Positions 50,087 through 61,330 are shown, counted from the first letter of the stretch. The stretch is 64,000 bases of DNA from Ethanoligenens harbinense YUAN-3 (GCF_000178115.2 NC_014828.1:643501-707500), one strand, 5' to 3'. Numbers and translations are program-made. The notes: generated from the sequence alone by a model not told the origin.

Positions 50087-50259
50087 AGCAAAAGCAGCAA
50101 AAATCACCTATGTTTTTGAGTTGTTTCCATGTTAAAATGCCCAATTTCGTTACTGGAACATGCTTTTTCAAACATGAAATCGACTTGAAACAGACGGATT
50201 TCGCCTATAACTTGGTGCGAAGCACACGGGAAAAGTCTGCGCGCTTATCCTTCGCACCG
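50087..50259 (-). promoter_or_regulatory. CRISPR leader
   Basis: This AT-rich stretch lies between the cas2 stop and the newest repeat. On the minus strand it starts with an inverted repeat GGTGCGAAG ... CTTCGCACC (50215-50259 region) and continues with TTTCAAGTCGATTTCATG, runs of A and T, and TTTTTGCTGC just before the first repeat. Leaders of this kind carry the array promoter and the site for new spacer insertion. Confidence 0.8.
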
Positions 50260-50550
50260 TCACAGAATCAATGGTTCTGTGACGTCAAACGATGGTTTGG
50301 CACCCATGTGCTCGACCTTTGTTTTGTAGTGGTTCCCGAGGTAGTAAAAGCGCAGGCTGTCTTTTTCCGGGTCGATGATTTGTTCCAACTTGTGCTTGAC
50401 CGAGCAGCACAGTGCGGCGTCCATAACGCATTCAAACACCGAATTTTGCACGCGTTGCCCGTAATTGACGCATTCCCGGGCGATTTTGCGGAGCCGTTTT
50501 CTTCCCGCAGCCGTTTCGGTATTGACATCGTATGTGATCAGGACCAGCAT
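50260..50550 (-). CDS. cas2: CRISPR-associated endonuclease Cas2 (type I-C)
   Basis: The 96-residue protein has the Cas2 ferredoxin-like fold markers MLVLITYDVNTETA (with the metal-site Asp), RLRKIARECVNYGQRVQNSV and FECVMDAAL, and ends with LRFYYLGNHYKTKVEHMG. It forms the Cas1-Cas2 complex that inserts spacers. ATG 50550 has GGTGA upstream and fits the family N-terminus; the frame is open to 50568. It follows cas1 closely and stands next to the leader. Confidence 0.97.
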   Translation of the reverse strand: MLVLITYDVNTETAAGRKRLRKIARECVNYGQRVQNSVFECVMDAALCCSVKHKLEQIIDPEKDSLRFYYLGNHYKTKVEHMGAKPSFDVTEPLIL

Positions 50551-50558
50551 GTTTTCAC

Positions 50559-51590
50559 CTATTTCCACAAAAATGGCGGGTATGTATCCAGGTCGCCCCG
50601 CAAAAAACGTGCCAGAAGCATTGCCTGTGCATAGGGCACCAATCCCCAGTCCATTTTTTCTCCGAGCAGCGGGTGGGTGATGGTTTCCTGTTTCTTTTTT
50701 TGCCAGGCGTTCAGAATGGCTTTGCGGCAGCTGTCATCCATGAGCACGGCGCCGTTTTCTTTTTGGATGAATCCGTCGGGGCTTACTTGTTTGGTGTTGA
50801 TCAGCGTCAGGACGAACCGGTCGGCCAAAACCGTACGCAGTTCCTCCACCAGATCCAGGGCCAGAGACACCCGCCCCGGGCGGTCGCGGTGCAAAAAGCC
50901 CACATACGGGTCAAGGCCCGCGCTTTCCAATGCCGCGGACGTATCATGCGCCAGCAGGGCGTATACAAACGAGGCCATGGCATTGACATTATCCGTCGGC
51001 GGGCGCCTGTTGCGGCCGTGAAAAAAGAACTGTTCCTTTTGTTGCAGGATCAGGTCGTCCAGGACGGAAAAATAGCGTGTGGCGGCCACACCTTCGATAC
51101 CGCGCAGTTCTTCCAAAGTCTGGGCCGACTGCACGGACAGAATGGATTTCGCCAACAAAGACGAGACCTGTTTTAGCTTTTCGGTATTCAACCGGGCCGC
51201 GTGGTCTCGAACCGCGCGTTCCACCACCCACCGCGCATTGAACAGTTTGCCGATGATAAAGTTCTTGGCCAACGGCAGGCTGTCTTGCTCGTTGTCCGAC
51301 AGGCGGTACTGGGTTTTGCGCAGCAAAACGTTGCCTTGCACGCTTCCGGAGACCCTCGCCAGAAAACGGCCGTGCGCGGTCAGAAAGGTGAGGGCAATAC
51401 CCCGTTCGGCGCAGCCGCCCATCAATGCGGGGCTGGCGCCGGTATAACCGAATGTCACGATGCCTTCCAGATTGTGCAGCGGCACGCGCAGCAACGTTTC
51501 TTGTTTTTGCTGCACGACCACGTTCTCTCCGTCCAGCGCCAGATACGCATCCGGCAAAGTGACATACAGGGTGTTGAGCAGCGTTTTCAT
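50559..51590 (-). CDS. cas1: CRISPR-associated integrase Cas1 (type I-C)
   Basis: The 343-residue protein matches I-C Cas1: MKTLLNTLYVTLPDAYLALD at the N-terminal beta domain, LEGIVTFGYTGASPALMGGC, ELRGIEGVAATRYF with the first metal-binding Glu, and GLDPYVGFLHRDRPGRVSLA then LDLVEELR with the catalytic His and Asp. It cuts and joins prespacers at the leader end of the array. Its start overlaps the cas4 stop by four bases. Confidence 0.98.
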   Translation of the reverse strand: MKTLLNTLYVTLPDAYLALDGENVVVQQKQETLLRVPLHNLEGIVTFGYTGASPALMGGCAERGIALTFLTAHGRFLARVSGSVQGNVLLRKTQYRLSDNEQDSLPLAKNFIIGKLFNARWVVERAVRDHAARLNTEKLKQVSSLLAKSILSVQSAQTLEELRGIEGVAATRYFSVLDDLILQQKEQFFFHGRNRRPPTDNVNAMASFVYALLAHDTSAALESAGLDPYVGFLHRDRPGRVSLALDLVEELRTVLADRFVLTLINTKQVSPDGFIQKENGAVLMDDSCRKAILNAWQKKKQETITHPLLGEKMDWGLVPYAQAMLLARFLRGDLDTYPPFLWK

Positions 51591-52252
51591 GGTACTTCCT
51601 CCAGCCGCTTGCGTAGATAAGCCGCCGCCGAACCGACCCGCTGCAATTTAGGCAGGCATAGTTCTTTCAGCGAGCATGCGTTGCAGCTTCTGGTTGGCTT
51701 TACCCGCGGCGTGTATTGTCTGCGGTACAGTTCGTGCATTTCGTCCGAAATGGCGCGCACACGCTGGCGCAGGTCATCGTCGAGCGCGACAACGGAACGG
51801 CGCGCCGTCTCGCCATAATAGAGGTATGCCTGCGGAATGCTGTCGCACACGAGCATTTCCTCCAGACACATGGCCTGTGCGCAGAGCTGCAGACGGTCGG
51901 CGTCGTTTTCCTTGGGACTGCCGCGCTTATATTCCACCGGTACGGGCAGCCATTTTCCCTCCCGACCAAAAAGCGGCACGCCCCTGGCGGAAGCGTGGAA
52001 TTCCACCACGTCGCAAACGCCGTTGATTCCCAGCTCCCTTGAAAATACCGACATGCCGCGCGAAATGAGCAAGTTGCCACGCTTTTCGGTGGCAAAGGCG
52101 TCGTGCGCCCGTTCATGCAGGAGGTGACCCTCGGTGGTACGCAGGTTTTCGGCCCACTGCATTTCGATATAAGCCAGCGCCCATTGCCGGCGGCAGAACG
52201 CAAAATGCTGGATGCCCGCCAGATTTAAGAATGCGTCTTCCTCATATGCCAT
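51587..52252 (-). CDS. cas4: CRISPR-associated nuclease Cas4
   Basis: The 221-residue RecB-like protein has an N-terminal cysteine in FAFCRRQWAL, the nuclease motif VPVEYKRGSPKEND and the C-terminal cysteine trio CNACSLKELCLPKL that with the first Cys would bind an iron-sulfur cluster. Cas4 trims prespacers and selects the PAM end during adaptation. ATG 52252 overlaps the end of cas7c by 11 bases; a longer frame to 52300 has no better start. Confidence 0.96.
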   Translation of the reverse strand: MAYEEDAFLNLAGIQHFAFCRRQWALAYIEMQWAENLRTTEGHLLHERAHDAFATEKRGNLLISRGMSVFSRELGINGVCDVVEFHASARGVPLFGREGKWLPVPVEYKRGSPKENDADRLQLCAQAMCLEEMLVCDSIPQAYLYYGETARRSVVALDDDLRQRVRAISDEMHELYRRQYTPRVKPTRSCNACSLKELCLPKLQRVGSAAAYLRKRLEEVP

Positions 52253-53090
52253 CTTCGATTTCCGGTTGCAGGCCGTCGAGCGCGTCTGCGGTGACGGCAT
52301 AGCCGGTCACGTCGCGGGGATCGCCGCCGTCACGCGGCAGCACATTCAGCGAACGGTGCACTTTGGCGGAAGAATACTGGCCGGTCTTGCAGTTGTGTTT
52401 CCACCAGATGACCTTGTAGACCTCCATGCTGCCGTCCGGCCGGGCGGCGGAACTGTCGTTTTCAAAGAGCGAACGCAGCGCCTGATGGATCAGCTCGGCA
52501 TCCTCGTCCGTAAACCCGGTCTTTTCGGCCAGTTGGCAGCTGATGCTGCCGAAAAAGGTATAGACGCCGAACGGTACGCGGTGTTTCATGCCCATCGTAT
52601 CGGACGACTTTTTATCGCCGGTGACGCTGTTGACACTTTTGGTAATCTGGATGCTCACGGCGTCGATGGGTTCGATGCTGAATGCCGGGTGCACCGACAC
52701 CGGGCCGCGCACGCCGACTGAAACGTCGCTGCCTTTAAACGCAAACACCTGTCCAAAGCTGCGCACATCCATCCACGCCGTACAGGCCGCTTTGGCAAAC
52801 GCGTCCTTGTCTTTGGCGGTTTCGGCTTTTTTCAGTTCCGTGCAGGCGTCCGCGCGCTCCCGCAGGCTCTTGAATCCGTCCACGCGGCGGTCGTCCGACT
52901 GCACGAAGATGGGCTGCCCCATATCCAGCAGGCGGTTGCGGATCTTGCGCTTGATGCAGACGTCGGAGATCTCACCCAGCCCCTCGTAGGTTTCGCGCGG
53001 GCGGTTGCCGTTGAGCGGGTCGCCGTTCGGGTTGGCGTTTTTGACGGAGAGGACCACGGCAAAGTCGATCTTGTTTGATAGAGTTCCCAT
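52242..53090 (-). CDS. cas7c: Cascade backbone protein Cas7 (Csd2, type I-C)
   Basis: The 282-residue Csd2-type Cas7 starts [20 protein letters not shown] with the family NANPNGDPLNGNRPR segment. It continues with SDVCIKRKIRNRL, DVRSFGQVFAF and GVRGPVSVHPAFSI, and ends KVIWWKHN and ALDGLQPEIEDGI. Several copies form the crRNA-binding backbone of the I-C interference complex. Its start overlaps the cas8c stop (TAATG). Confidence 0.97.
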   Translation of the reverse strand: MGTLSNKIDFAVVLSVKNANPNGDPLNGNRPRETYEGLGEISDVCIKRKIRNRLLDMGQPIFVQSDDRRVDGFKSLRERADACTELKKAETAKDKDAFAKAACTAWMDVRSFGQVFAFKGSDVSVGVRGPVSVHPAFSIEPIDAVSIQITKSVNSVTGDKKSSDTMGMKHRVPFGVYTFFGSISCQLAEKTGFTDEDAELIHQALRSLFENDSSAARPDGSMEVYKVIWWKHNCKTGQYSSAKVHRSLNVLPRDGGDPRDVTGYAVTADALDGLQPEIEDGI

Positions 53091-55057
53091 TATTCCTGCA
53101 CTCCTTCGGCGGTATTGGCTTTTTCTTTTTTATGGCGGTTGTATGCTTCCATTTCTTCGTGGAACGCCTGCATCTGGCAGGCATAGCCGAGCAGGTATTT
53201 TTCACTGAGCGGGGCGCTCGTGAAGGCCTCCGGCGGAATGCGTGAGAGGATCTCGTTGAGCTCGTCATGATACCGTGTCGCTTTTTTCCCAAGCCGGAGC
53301 AGATAGGGCCGCAGTTGGCGGTCTATGGTGAGCCAGGTGCGCGCGGGGTGCTGGCAGAATGCGGTTTGCAGCCGTTCCGCGTTGGTGCTGCGTTTTTCGC
53401 CCGCCCCATCCAGCGCATAGCTTTCGATCTTCTGCGCATAGGCCAGCGCGCGGCCGAAAAGATAGTCGCGCTCGTCGATCTGCTTGTCCAGTGCCATGGC
53501 CCAGACCTCCTTATAGGTTGCGTCTTTGATGGTTTCTCCGTTGTACCGGTCGTTGTGGTATTTGCGGATCAGCGCGCAGGCGATGCCACGCGTCTTGCGG
53601 ACTTCCCAGTCCTCCCTTCCCACGGGGTTCGACGCCCGGTGGACCGCGCAGAGCATGATGTCCCGCGGCAGGCGCGCGCCGTCGATGATGCAGGGCAGCA
53701 GACGCTGCACGATGTTCTTTTTCAGTTTGTCATCGGCGTTCGGCCCATAGGCGGCGAATACGATGTCTTTGGGAGACGGCGCGCCCACAAAGGCGACGTG
53801 TTTCCGCTTCTTTGCGTCCACGGGGTCGGGCACCCAGCCGTAATCGTGCGCCCAGCCGCAGGTGTCGTGCCAGCTTTGCACGCGGGCGAGGAAGTCCACG
53901 GCCTGCATCTCGCGGTAATAAAAAACGGAGAGCCTGCCGGGTGTGGCGGAGTCCAGCCCCATGATGGTGGCCTCCTCGCCGTTTTGCAGATCGCAGATAT
54001 AACCGGAAAGCGCCCGACGCAGCCTGGCCGCGAATTCGTCTTTGGTGGGGATAGGTTCCTCCGGTTTTTTCAGCTTGTTGAAAAACAAATCCAGCGCGTC
54101 GGCGCAGGGATCCGGCAGTTTTCTCCCGGTTGTGCCCCATGTCACGATCACCTGTTCTCCGTTGGGCCACCCCTGTCGGGAGATAAGCCAGCGCAGGGCG
54201 CTGTGCGCTTTTTCGGTGGTCTCCCGGCTGATGCAGAACGCCTCGGTGGCATCCCGGAACCGGCCGCGGAATGTGAAATTGCTGGTGTCGTTACTGGAAA
54301 TCAACTTTGCGCCGTCGCCGGGGTTACGAATCTTCTTGGGGCTGAGGGTAGATACCGGCAGTTCCTCGCCGCGCACATAGCAGATGTCCTGCTTTTGCTG
54401 CCGGTGGTTCTCATAGTCGATGTAACTCTGCCAAACGGCGGGGTTCTGCCAAAGTGCGCTGTGGATATCGGGGGAGCCGTCCGCCGGGACGACACGGAAC
54501 CGCACGAACGCATCGGTTTGTGCCCCGGCGCAGGCTTTGAAGATCGACGGCGTGTCCTCTTTTTTTCCGGCCCATTTGGCCGGCAGCGCGCCCGTTTCAT
54601 CCCGGAACAGGATGCCGTCCGCCATCAGATCCGCCATCAGCGTGCCTTTTTGCAGGTAGGCATAGAGTGCACGGACGTTCGGGTGCGCATACGGCGAGGC
54701 GCACCAGTCCGCGAGCGCGGTGATATACCCCTGAAAACCGCTTTTTTTGCCGGTGACACAGGTCTCGAAATCCCCGGCGATGTATTGCAGTTTGTCGAAC
54801 AGAGGGTGCGGTTCGAGTCCGCTGGTGCGTGCGCCGGAACTTTCCGTGCAGGGGATGATGGTGGTCATGTCGTTTTTGTTCAGAATCACCTGCGCCCGCC
54901 CGAGGCACCAGTTGCCGTCGCTGTCCACCACCGCCTCGATCTGCGCCTGTTGGGTGGTGTGGTAGATGGGCAGCAACGGGAGCTTGCCTTCTTCCGTTCT
55001 GCCGACTTCCCTCTGGCAGCTCTCATAGGTCTCATACAGTTTCTGCATCCAGCCCAT
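53090..55057 (-). CDS. cas8c: Cascade large subunit Cas8c (Csd1)
   Basis: A 655-residue Csd1 protein, near the usual size. Landmarks are [19 protein letters not shown] at the start, [72 protein letters not shown] and [15 protein letters not shown] near the end. It recognises the PAM and opens target DNA. In related I-C systems an internal start in this gene gives the small subunit Cas11c; I did not locate that start here. ATG 55057 has GAGGAGG upstream. It overlaps the cas5c end by 26 bases. Confidence 0.97.
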   Translation of the reverse strand: MGWMQKLYETYESCQREVGRTEEGKLPLLPIYHTTQQAQIEAVVDSDGNWCLGRAQVILNKNDMTTIIPCTESSGARTSGLEPHPLFDKLQYIAGDFETCVTGKKSGFQGYITALADWCASPYAHPNVRALYAYLQKGTLMADLMADGILFRDETGALPAKWAGKKEDTPSIFKACAGAQTDAFVRFRVVPADGSPDIHSALWQNPAVWQSYIDYENHRQQKQDICYVRGEELPVSTLSPKKIRNPGDGAKLISSNDTSNFTFRGRFRDATEAFCISRETTEKAHSALRWLISRQGWPNGEQVIVTWGTTGRKLPDPCADALDLFFNKLKKPEEPIPTKDEFAARLRRALSGYICDLQNGEEATIMGLDSATPGRLSVFYYREMQAVDFLARVQSWHDTCGWAHDYGWVPDPVDAKKRKHVAFVGAPSPKDIVFAAYGPNADDKLKKNIVQRLLPCIIDGARLPRDIMLCAVHRASNPVGREDWEVRKTRGIACALIRKYHNDRYNGETIKDATYKEVWAMALDKQIDERDYLFGRALAYAQKIESYALDGAGEKRSTNAERLQTAFCQHPARTWLTIDRQLRPYLLRLGKKATRYHDELNEILSRIPPEAFTSAPLSEKYLLGYACQMQAFHEEMEAYNRHKKEKANTAEGVQE

Positions 55058-55775
55058 CGACGGCCACCTCCTCTGCCAGCGTGTCACAGGGCGCGAAGTT
55101 TTCACCGGGTGTGAACGATTTGACCGCTTTCTGCTGTTTGACCACGCGCACCACCCGGCAGTTTTCCGGCCGACAGAACCGGATGACGCCGTTTTCCATT
55201 TTGGGATACCATAAGCGGGTCTCCAGCGTTTGCCGCCCGGTTTCATCCGGATAGTTGAAGCCGTGGAACATCAGGCCGAACGAAAGCGTGCCCGCCTCGT
55301 CGTAATGTCCGCTGCCCTCGCCGAATGTGCATGGCTCCACATAGGCCTGGCATTCTCTGGTGCCCAGAAATACATCCCGCCTGCCGCCGCGCGCGATCAT
55401 GCGCCGGGCGATGGCGTAATGTTTGTTCTCGTTGCGGTCACCCGCCAGCTCGGGACGGTGCTCGTTCCATTCAAAATGTGCCTGCACCTGATAGGCCACA
55501 TCGGTCAGATAGGTATAAATGGAAAGGTCGTTCCCTCCGCCGTATTTGATCGGTCGGATGCCCTTGGACTGGCTTTGGATCGGGCGCATCACCCGGACGG
55601 CGTCGATGACCCAGACCAGCGTGGGCTTCCAATAACAGCTTTCCAGAATGCCTTTGAGTGCCTGATAGGTGGGAACTTGATAGCTGCATTTTTCGCCCCC
55701 CACCCGTGTAACAGGATCACTGAACAGCGCCAGCCTGCCGCCTACCAGAAAATCCACACGGTTGCGATACTCCAT
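55032..55775 (-). CDS. cas5c: Cas5c (Cas5d) crRNA-processing endonuclease
   Basis: The 247-residue Cas5 of type I-C replaces Cas6 and cuts the pre-crRNA below the repeat hairpin. The start [20 protein letters not shown] is typical. [20 protein letters not shown] holds the Lys-His pair used for cutting in studied Cas5d enzymes, and [13 protein letters not shown] follows. AAAGGAGC lies before ATG 55775; an earlier in-frame ATG at 55820 is less likely. It follows cas3 by 52 bases. Confidence 0.97.
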   Translation of the reverse strand: MEYRNRVDFLVGGRLALFSDPVTRVGGEKCSYQVPTYQALKGILESCYWKPTLVWVIDAVRVMRPIQSQSKGIRPIKYGGGNDLSIYTYLTDVAYQVQAHFEWNEHRPELAGDRNENKHYAIARRMIARGGRRDVFLGTRECQAYVEPCTFGEGSGHYDEAGTLSFGLMFHGFNYPDETGRQTLETRLWYPKMENGVIRFCRPENCRVVRVVKQQKAVKSFTPGENFAPCDTLAEEVAVDGLDAETV

Positions 55776-55827
55776 GTTTCGCTCCTTTCCGAATCCATAA
55801 TGGTCCTGTTCTGATTTCATAAAAAGG

Positions 55828-58272
55828 CTAGACGATCAGCGTGTCCATCGCATGCCTGCGCGTCTGCACGCCCAGCGTCTTATCATAGAAATGTTCTCTT
55901 AAGACGGCAACGCCGCAGTCCGGCAGATAAATGATCGCACCCTGCGTCTCCAACGCACGCCGCTCCTGTTCAAACAGGTTGACGGCATACCGCTGTGTCC
56001 GGCGCAGCAGGGCGGGCAGGGCGGCCAGATCGGGTTTGCCGCACAGCCGGGCGATGAGTGCCTCGCCATCGCCGTAGGGCGCCACCACGGCGATGCCTTG
56101 CCGGTCGATCACCTGAAACCGGCTGCCCGCTGTTGCGTATGCCTGATGCAGCGGGTGCTGCGGCAGGGCGCGGCCGTTTTCTTCGCAGGCCGACCGCGCC
56201 AGTGTATGGACGGAGAGCAGGTCAAACAGGGAGGTAGGGCGATCCAGCGCCACCGGATAATCCAACTGGCTTTTCTGCATCTCGAAATAGAACGCGTAAT
56301 ACTGCCGGATAGCGTCGGGGGAGAGGAGATCGCCGCCATAACGCTGCGGGGCACGGGCGAAACCTTCCAGCACCAGTTTTGCCGCGCTCTGTCCCGCCAA
56401 AATATCCGGCAGATGGCGCAGATCTTCGTCTGCACACTGCATGATATAAACCGTCCGGAGCGCGGCTTCGCCGTGCCGGTTGCACCGCCCGGCCGCCTGC
56501 GCGATACTGTCCAGCCCCGCCAGCGAGCGGATCACGCAGGCAAAGGAAAGATCGACGCCGGCCTCTATGAGCTGCGTACTTACACAGATCAGCCGCTCGT
56601 GCTTTTTCAGCCGCGTGCGTATCTCGTCGATCACATCTTTGCGGTGCGCGGGGCACAGGCTGGTGGACAGAAAATAAACCGGTATCTGTTCTCCGTCCGG
56701 CAGCGTGTTCATGCGCGCCCGGAGCGCGGCACAGAGCTTGGCCGCTGCGGATTTGGTGTTGAGCACCGCGAGCAGGCTGCCGTCCTGTTTTGCCCGGCTG
56801 AAGGCGAAGTCGGCGAGTTGGTCGGCTCCCAGCGCGCCCTGTCTCGTTTTATCTTCCACCCGCACGCGGCGGAACGCGGCAAAAACAGCGTCCATGTCCG
56901 GCACCATGTCGCTCTGCGCGCGCAGGCGGATGGGGTGCGTGGTGTTCTCCAGCGCGGGTTGGGTGGCTGTGCAGAGGATGACGGCGCAGTCCATCACGCA
57001 GGAAAGGAAGTTTGCGGCCGCATTGAACAGGTGCAGACACCGCACCGGCATGGCCTGTACCTCATCCAGAATGATGACGGAACCGGCCAGACTGTGCATC
57101 CGCCGCACGCTGCTCAGCCTGCCGTCGAACAGCGTGTTCAGAAACTGCACGGTGGTGGTGAGGACGACCGGCGCGTCCCATCGCTCGGTGAGCAGCTCGT
57201 ACCGCTCGAGTTCTTCGCGGGAAGACGAGGAGCCGTTACGGTCAAGCACGACGTCGCTGTGATGTTCCAGCACGGCGTCGTCCTGCTGTAAAACGTCGCG
57301 GATATCGGCGGCGTTTTGTTCCAGAATGGTCTTGTAAGGCGCGACATAGAAAATGCGGCGTTTGCCCGCCTTGGCGGCGCAGTGCAGCGCATACCGCAGG
57401 GAACTGTAGGTCTTGCCTCCGCCCGTGGGCACCACCAGACGAAAAATGCCCGCGCTGTGTTCGGAAAACGCCAGACAGGCATCGGCGATTTCGCGACGCT
57501 TCCGGTTGATATGCGCCGTCTCCGGATGTTCCGCCGCTTTTTCGGCCAGATCTGCCAGGTGGGCTTCCAACCGGGCGGCCAGCGTTTCCCACAGAGGGGT
57601 CGGGTCGCTTTCTTTTGCCGGCGCGGCGCCCGCCTCGAAACCATACGCGTCGTACCGGTCGGCGTCCACCAGGCTGCTCATCAGATACCGCTGGATCATG
57701 CCCAGCATGAACCAGAGCTGAACATATCCGCTCGTGCCGGGTAAATCGGCGCAGAACGCCTGTGTTTTTCCGCAGATCTGTGCGGTTTCCTGTACGGCCC
57801 GCATGAACAGTGCCGACAGCTCTTCGGGCAAGGTGCAGGTCTTAAAAAACCGCGCGAGTGCCTGGCCGCAGGCACATTCCTTTTGGGGGTAGGCGCGCTG
57901 CCGCAGGATGTCTTCTCCCGCGCTGCCGGTGCAGTCCGGCAGGCCGCCGTGGTGCCCGCAGACAGCAGCTATCACCCATTCCGCCGCGATGTTCGCGGGG
58001 ACATCGTCGGTCAGAAAGTGCTCAAATGCGTACCGCGCGCCGCAGGCGGCATGGTTGACTGTTCCGCGTTTGGATGGGTCCGCTTCTGCCAAATAGGTCT
58101 GGAATGCGTCCGCCCCTTTTCCGCTGTCGTGCAGCAGGCCGGTCAGCCGTCCCAGCGCGCCGAGGCCGATTTTGGCGCAGGCTGTTTCACACGCGTCCGC
58201 GACGGCGAGGGTATGCGCGCGCAGGGTCTGTGTCCGCCCGGTTTTGGGGTCGCGCCGTGCAAGGATCTCCAT
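55828..58272 (-). CDS. cas3: Cas3 nuclease-helicase (type I-C)
   Basis: The 814-residue effector has an N-terminal HD nuclease domain (His20 in [19 protein letters not shown] with HD at 48-49, [16 protein letters not shown]). A superfamily 2 helicase follows: [16 protein letters not shown] as Walker [11 protein letters not shown] as the DExx box, [15 protein letters not shown], and [12 protein letters not shown] as motif VI. It is recruited by Cascade to degrade the target. ATG 58272 follows AGGTGATGTG; the frame stays open to 58422 but that would cross the promoter. It is the first gene of the operon. Confidence 0.97.
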   Translation of the reverse strand: MEILARRDPKTGRTQTLRAHTLAVADACETACAKIGLGALGRLTGLLHDSGKGADAFQTYLAEADPSKRGTVNHAACGARYAFEHFLTDDVPANIAAEWVIAAVCGHHGGLPDCTGSAGEDILRQRAYPQKECACGQALARFFKTCTLPEELSALFMRAVQETAQICGKTQAFCADLPGTSGYVQLWFMLGMIQRYLMSSLVDADRYDAYGFEAGAAPAKESDPTPLWETLAARLEAHLADLAEKAAEHPETAHINRKRREIADACLAFSEHSAGIFRLVVPTGGGKTYSSLRYALHCAAKAGKRRIFYVAPYKTILEQNAADIRDVLQQDDAVLEHHSDVVLDRNGSSSSREELERYELLTERWDAPVVLTTTVQFLNTLFDGRLSSVRRMHSLAGSVIILDEVQAMPVRCLHLFNAAANFLSCVMDCAVILCTATQPALENTTHPIRLRAQSDMVPDMDAVFAAFRRVRVEDKTRQGALGADQLADFAFSRAKQDGSLLAVLNTKSAAAKLCAALRARMNTLPDGEQIPVYFLSTSLCPAHRKDVIDEIRTRLKKHERLICVSTQLIEAGVDLSFACVIRSLAGLDSIAQAAGRCNRHGEAALRTVYIMQCADEDLRHLPDILAGQSAAKLVLEGFARAPQRYGGDLLSPDAIRQYYAFYFEMQKSQLDYPVALDRPTSLFDLLSVHTLARSACEENGRALPQHPLHQAYATAGSRFQVIDRQGIAVVAPYGDGEALIARLCGKPDLAALPALLRRTQRYAVNLFEQERRALETQGAIIYLPDCGVAVLREHFYDKTLGVQTRRHAMDTLIV

Positions 58273-58326
58273 CACATCACCTGCCGACAAGTTTTTTACA
58301 GGATTGCCAAATTTCTGTATGTTTCG

Positions 58327-58355
58327 ACTATAGCATATAGACAGAGCACTGTCAA
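58327..58355 (-). promoter_or_regulatory. Promoter of the cas operon
   Basis: Minus-strand -35 TTGACA (58355-58350) and -10 TATAGT (58332-58327) separated by exactly 17 bases, 55 bases before the cas3 start. The close match to consensus suggests constitutive expression. A partial inverted repeat (CTCTGTCTATA / TATAGACAGAG) lies in the spacer. Confidence 0.75.
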
Positions 58356-58466
58356 CAAAAGCCAACGTCCGCGCGTGTCTACCGGGGAAACCGGCCTTTT
58401 GCGTGCAGAGGAACAGGAGCACGGGAACAAATAAAACAGGCGGGCCGGCATTATGTCATGCCTGGC

Positions 58467-59720
58467 TCAGTCGCGCCGGTACAGGTCGCGTGTGTAGACC
58501 TTTTCCTCCACGTCGTCGAGCGCTGCGTCGTAGCGGTTGGCCACAATAACATCGGACATGGTTTTGAACGCCGTGAGATCGTTCACCACTTTGCTGCCGA
58601 AAAACAGTTCCCCTGCATGCAGCGTCGGTTCGTAGATGACGACCTCCACGCCTTTGGCTTTCAGCCGCTTCATAACGCCCTGAATGCTGCTCTGGCGGAA
58701 ATTGTCGCTGTTTGCCTTCATGGTCAGGCGGTAGATGCCCACGATGACCTGCCTGCCCGGCGTTCCGTTCCGCCCGGCGGCGCCGCTGTAGTATCCGGCT
58801 TTTTCCAGGATGCGCTCCGCGATGAAGTCTTTCCGCGTACGGTTGGCTTCCACAATGGCCTGGATGATGTTTTCGGGCACGTCCCGGTAGTTTGCCAGTA
58901 ATTGCTTGGTGTCTTTCGGCAGGCAATATCCGCCGTATCCGAAAGACGGGTTGTTATAATGGCTTCCAATGCGCGGGTCCAGGCCGATTCCCTCGATGAT
59001 CTGCCTGGTGCGCAGCCCGTGTATTTCCGCGTAGGTGTCCAGTTCATTGAAGAACGAGACGCGGAGCGCCAGATATGTATTGGCAAAAAGCTTGATCGCT
59101 TCCGCTTCGGTCGAGCCCGTGAACAGCACCGGAATGTCCTTTTTCACGGCGCCTTCCGCAAGCAGCTGTGCAAACTGTTCCGACGCGTTTGCCAGTTTTT
59201 CGTCATGTTCGGGCCTGCCGATGACGATGCGGCTGGGATAAAGGTTGTCGTAAAGCGCGCGGCCCTCCCGCAGAAATTCCGGGCTGAAGATGAGATTGCC
59301 ATACCCCTGCTTTTCGCGCAGGCTTTTGGTGTAGCCCACAGGCACGGTGGACTTGATGACCAGAACCGCATTGGGATTCACCTGCCGGACCTGCGCGATG
59401 ACACTTTCCACGGAGCTGGTATCAAAATAGTTTTTCACGGGGTCGTAATTGGTCGGCGTGCAGATCACGACAAAATCGGCCTCGCGGTAAGCGGCTTCCC
59501 AGTCGGTGGTCGCGGTGAGGTCCAGCGGGCGGTTTGCGAGATAGTCCTCAATTTCCGGATCAATAATAGGGGATTTTCGGCTGTTGATCTGTTCCACTTT
59601 TTCCGGGAGGATGTCCACGGCAAAGACGGTATGGTGCTGCGACAGGATGATGGCGTTGGACAGGCCGACATAACCTGTGCCCGCGACCGCGATCTTCCGT
59701 TTTGGATAGGTTTGGTGCAT
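58467..59720 (-). CDS. ugd: UDP-glucose 6-dehydrogenase (UDP-sugar dehydrogenase)
   Basis: About 417 residues. The N-terminal Rossmann motif is [18 protein letters not shown], followed by [18 protein letters not shown] and [20 protein letters not shown]. The catalytic cysteine stands in [17 protein letters not shown], and [15 protein letters not shown] leads to the C-terminal NAD/UDP domain. The enzyme oxidises UDP-glucose (or a related UDP-sugar) twice with NAD to the uronate used in surface polysaccharides. ATG 59720 has GGGGGAC upstream; the frame is open to 59759. It is divergent from the UDP-galactopyranose mutase. Confidence 0.93.
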   Translation of the reverse strand: MHQTYPKRKIAVAGTGYVGLSNAIILSQHHTVFAVDILPEKVEQINSRKSPIIDPEIEDYLANRPLDLTATTDWEAAYREADFVVICTPTNYDPVKNYFDTSSVESVIAQVRQVNPNAVLVIKSTVPVGYTKSLREKQGYGNLIFSPEFLREGRALYDNLYPSRIVIGRPEHDEKLANASEQFAQLLAEGAVKKDIPVLFTGSTEAEAIKLFANTYLALRVSFFNELDTYAEIHGLRTRQIIEGIGLDPRIGSHYNNPSFGYGGYCLPKDTKQLLANYRDVPENIIQAIVEANRTRKDFIAERILEKAGYYSGAAGRNGTPGRQVIVGIYRLTMKANSDNFRQSSIQGVMKRLKAKGVEVVIYEPTLHAGELFFGSKVVNDLTAFKTMSDVIVANRYDAALDDVEEKVYTRDLYRRD

Positions 59721-59980
59721 AGCAAAGTCCCCCGTATCTGTTCCAGATTTACGGCACATCCGCAGGATGCCGGTGTGGCGCTGTTTTCATCATATGGAAT
59801 CGGGGCGCCTTTGTCAATCGGAATTTCCCGCAATGCTGCTGTTTCGCGCGCGGAAGATTGGATATATGTGGAATGGCTTGCCTTGCCAGAGCAGAATAAT
59901 TATGTTACAATGCCCGTGAAAACCGGGCAAAGCCGATCGCCGCGGACGCAGGCGCGTGCCGCCCGCAGAATGGTTGGGGG

Positions 59981-61114
59981 ATGCAGTTGAAAACATATGA
60001 TTATCTGGTGGTGGGCGCGGGGCTGTTTGGCGCCGTTTTTGCCCATGAGGCGGCTGCGCGCGGCAGAAAGTGCCTTGTCATCGACAAGCGGGACCATCCG
60101 GGCGGGAACGTCTACTGCGACGTGATCGAGGGTATCCATGTGCATACCTATGGGGCGCACATCTTCCACACCGGCAAGGAGCACATCTGGCGGTATGTCA
60201 ACCGGTTCGTTACGTTCAACCACTATGTCAACAGTCCCATCGCCAATTACAACGGGGAAATATACAACCTGCCGTTTAATATGAACACATTCAATAAACT
60301 GTGGGGTGTCGTCACGCCGGACGAGGCCCAGCGCAAGATTGCCGGGCAGATCGCGCGGCTTGGCATTGAAACGCCGCGCAATCTTGAGGAACAGGCCCTC
60401 ATGCTGGTGGGGCCGGATATTTATGAAAAGCTCATCAAGGGCTATACCGAAAAACAGTGGGGGCGTCCCTGCGACCAACTGCCCGCCTTCATCATCCGCC
60501 GACTTCCGGTGCGCTATACCTATGACAACAATTATTTCAACGATCCCCACCAGGGCATCCCGAAAGAGGGTTACAACACGCTGGTGGAAAAGTTGCTGGA
60601 TGGTGTGGAGACGCGGCTCGGCGTCGATTTTCTGGAGGACCGGCAGGCCCTGCAGGCGCAGGCGGAAACCGTGGTCTATACCGGCATGGTCGACGCGTTT
60701 TACGGCTATCGGTTCGGCGAACTGGAATACCGCAGCCTGCGGTTCGAAACGCAGGTGCTGCCTACATCCAATTATCAGGGCAACGCGGTGGTGAACTATA
60801 CGGATGCCGAAACACCCTATACCCGCATTATCGAGCATAAGCATTTCCTGTTCGGCGAGCAGGAAAGCACGGTGGTCACCAGAGAATATCCGGCCGGGTG
60901 GGAACGGGGCACCGAGGCGTATTACCCGGTTGGGGACGAGCGGAACAAAGCGCTGTACGCGCGCTATCAGGCGCTGGCCGAGCAGGAGCCGCACGTACTG
61001 TTCGGCGGCCGTCTGGCGGAATACCGGTACTACAATATGGATCAGGTGATCGAAAGCGCGCTGGAGATGGTAAAGCGTGTGTTCGGGGAAAATGCCTCCG
61101 CCGTCAAACCGTGA
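59981..61114 (+). CDS. glf: UDP-galactopyranose mutase
   Basis: The 377-residue flavoprotein converts UDP-galactopyranose to UDP-galactofuranose for cell-surface glycans. It has the FAD-binding start YDYLVVGAGLFGAVFAHEAA, KRDHPGGNVYCD, HTYGAHIFHTGKEHIWRYVN, RFVTFNHYVNS, YTEKQWGRP, the PVRYTYDNNYFND segment, and the flavin-binding end GGRLAEYRYYNMDQVIESAL. The family length of about 370 is matched. GGTTGGGGG stands before ATG 59981. Reduced flavin is the cofactor. Confidence 0.96.
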   Translation: MQLKTYDYLVVGAGLFGAVFAHEAAARGRKCLVIDKRDHPGGNVYCDVIEGIHVHTYGAHIFHTGKEHIWRYVNRFVTFNHYVNSPIANYNGEIYNLPFNMNTFNKLWGVVTPDEAQRKIAGQIARLGIETPRNLEEQALMLVGPDIYEKLIKGYTEKQWGRPCDQLPAFIIRRLPVRYTYDNNYFNDPHQGIPKEGYNTLVEKLLDGVETRLGVDFLEDRQALQAQAETVVYTGMVDAFYGYRFGELEYRSLRFETQVLPTSNYQGNAVVNYTDAETPYTRIIEHKHFLFGEQESTVVTREYPAGWERGTEAYYPVGDERNKALYARYQALAEQEPHVLFGGRLAEYRYYNMDQVIESALEMVKRVFGENASAVKP

Positions 61115-61330
61115 GCGGCCCAGTCGTGCCGGTACCGCGTGGGCGCGGAAAGACGTTCGGGTCATCCCGTCCGGTCGAAAAAGTGTTTTGGTGTTGCGGA
61201 CCGGCAGCGGAGCGTGTCCCGGACAAAGCGCGCAAAGCATAGGGGTGCAGACAAGCCGCCGATGCGGTATAATAGTGGCGGGACCAGATACCGGACTCGA
61301 TACATCCATACATCAAAAGGGGTGGCTGCG

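Noticed and set aside
31259-50634. Dozens of open frames of 60-500 codons on both strands with recurring FNPRSPCGERP, FQSTLSVWRAT and ISIHALRVESD peptides
   Set aside because: They are translations of the CRISPR repeat in different frames; the repeat has no stop codons in several frames. Proteins with such repeats in databases are the same artefact.
53267-61309. Long frames opposite the cas genes, glf and ugd (for example 53267-55114 and 56098-57291 on plus, 59900-61309 on minus)
   Set aside because: They are antisense shadows of well-supported genes in GC-rich DNA and have no family features or ribosome binding sites.
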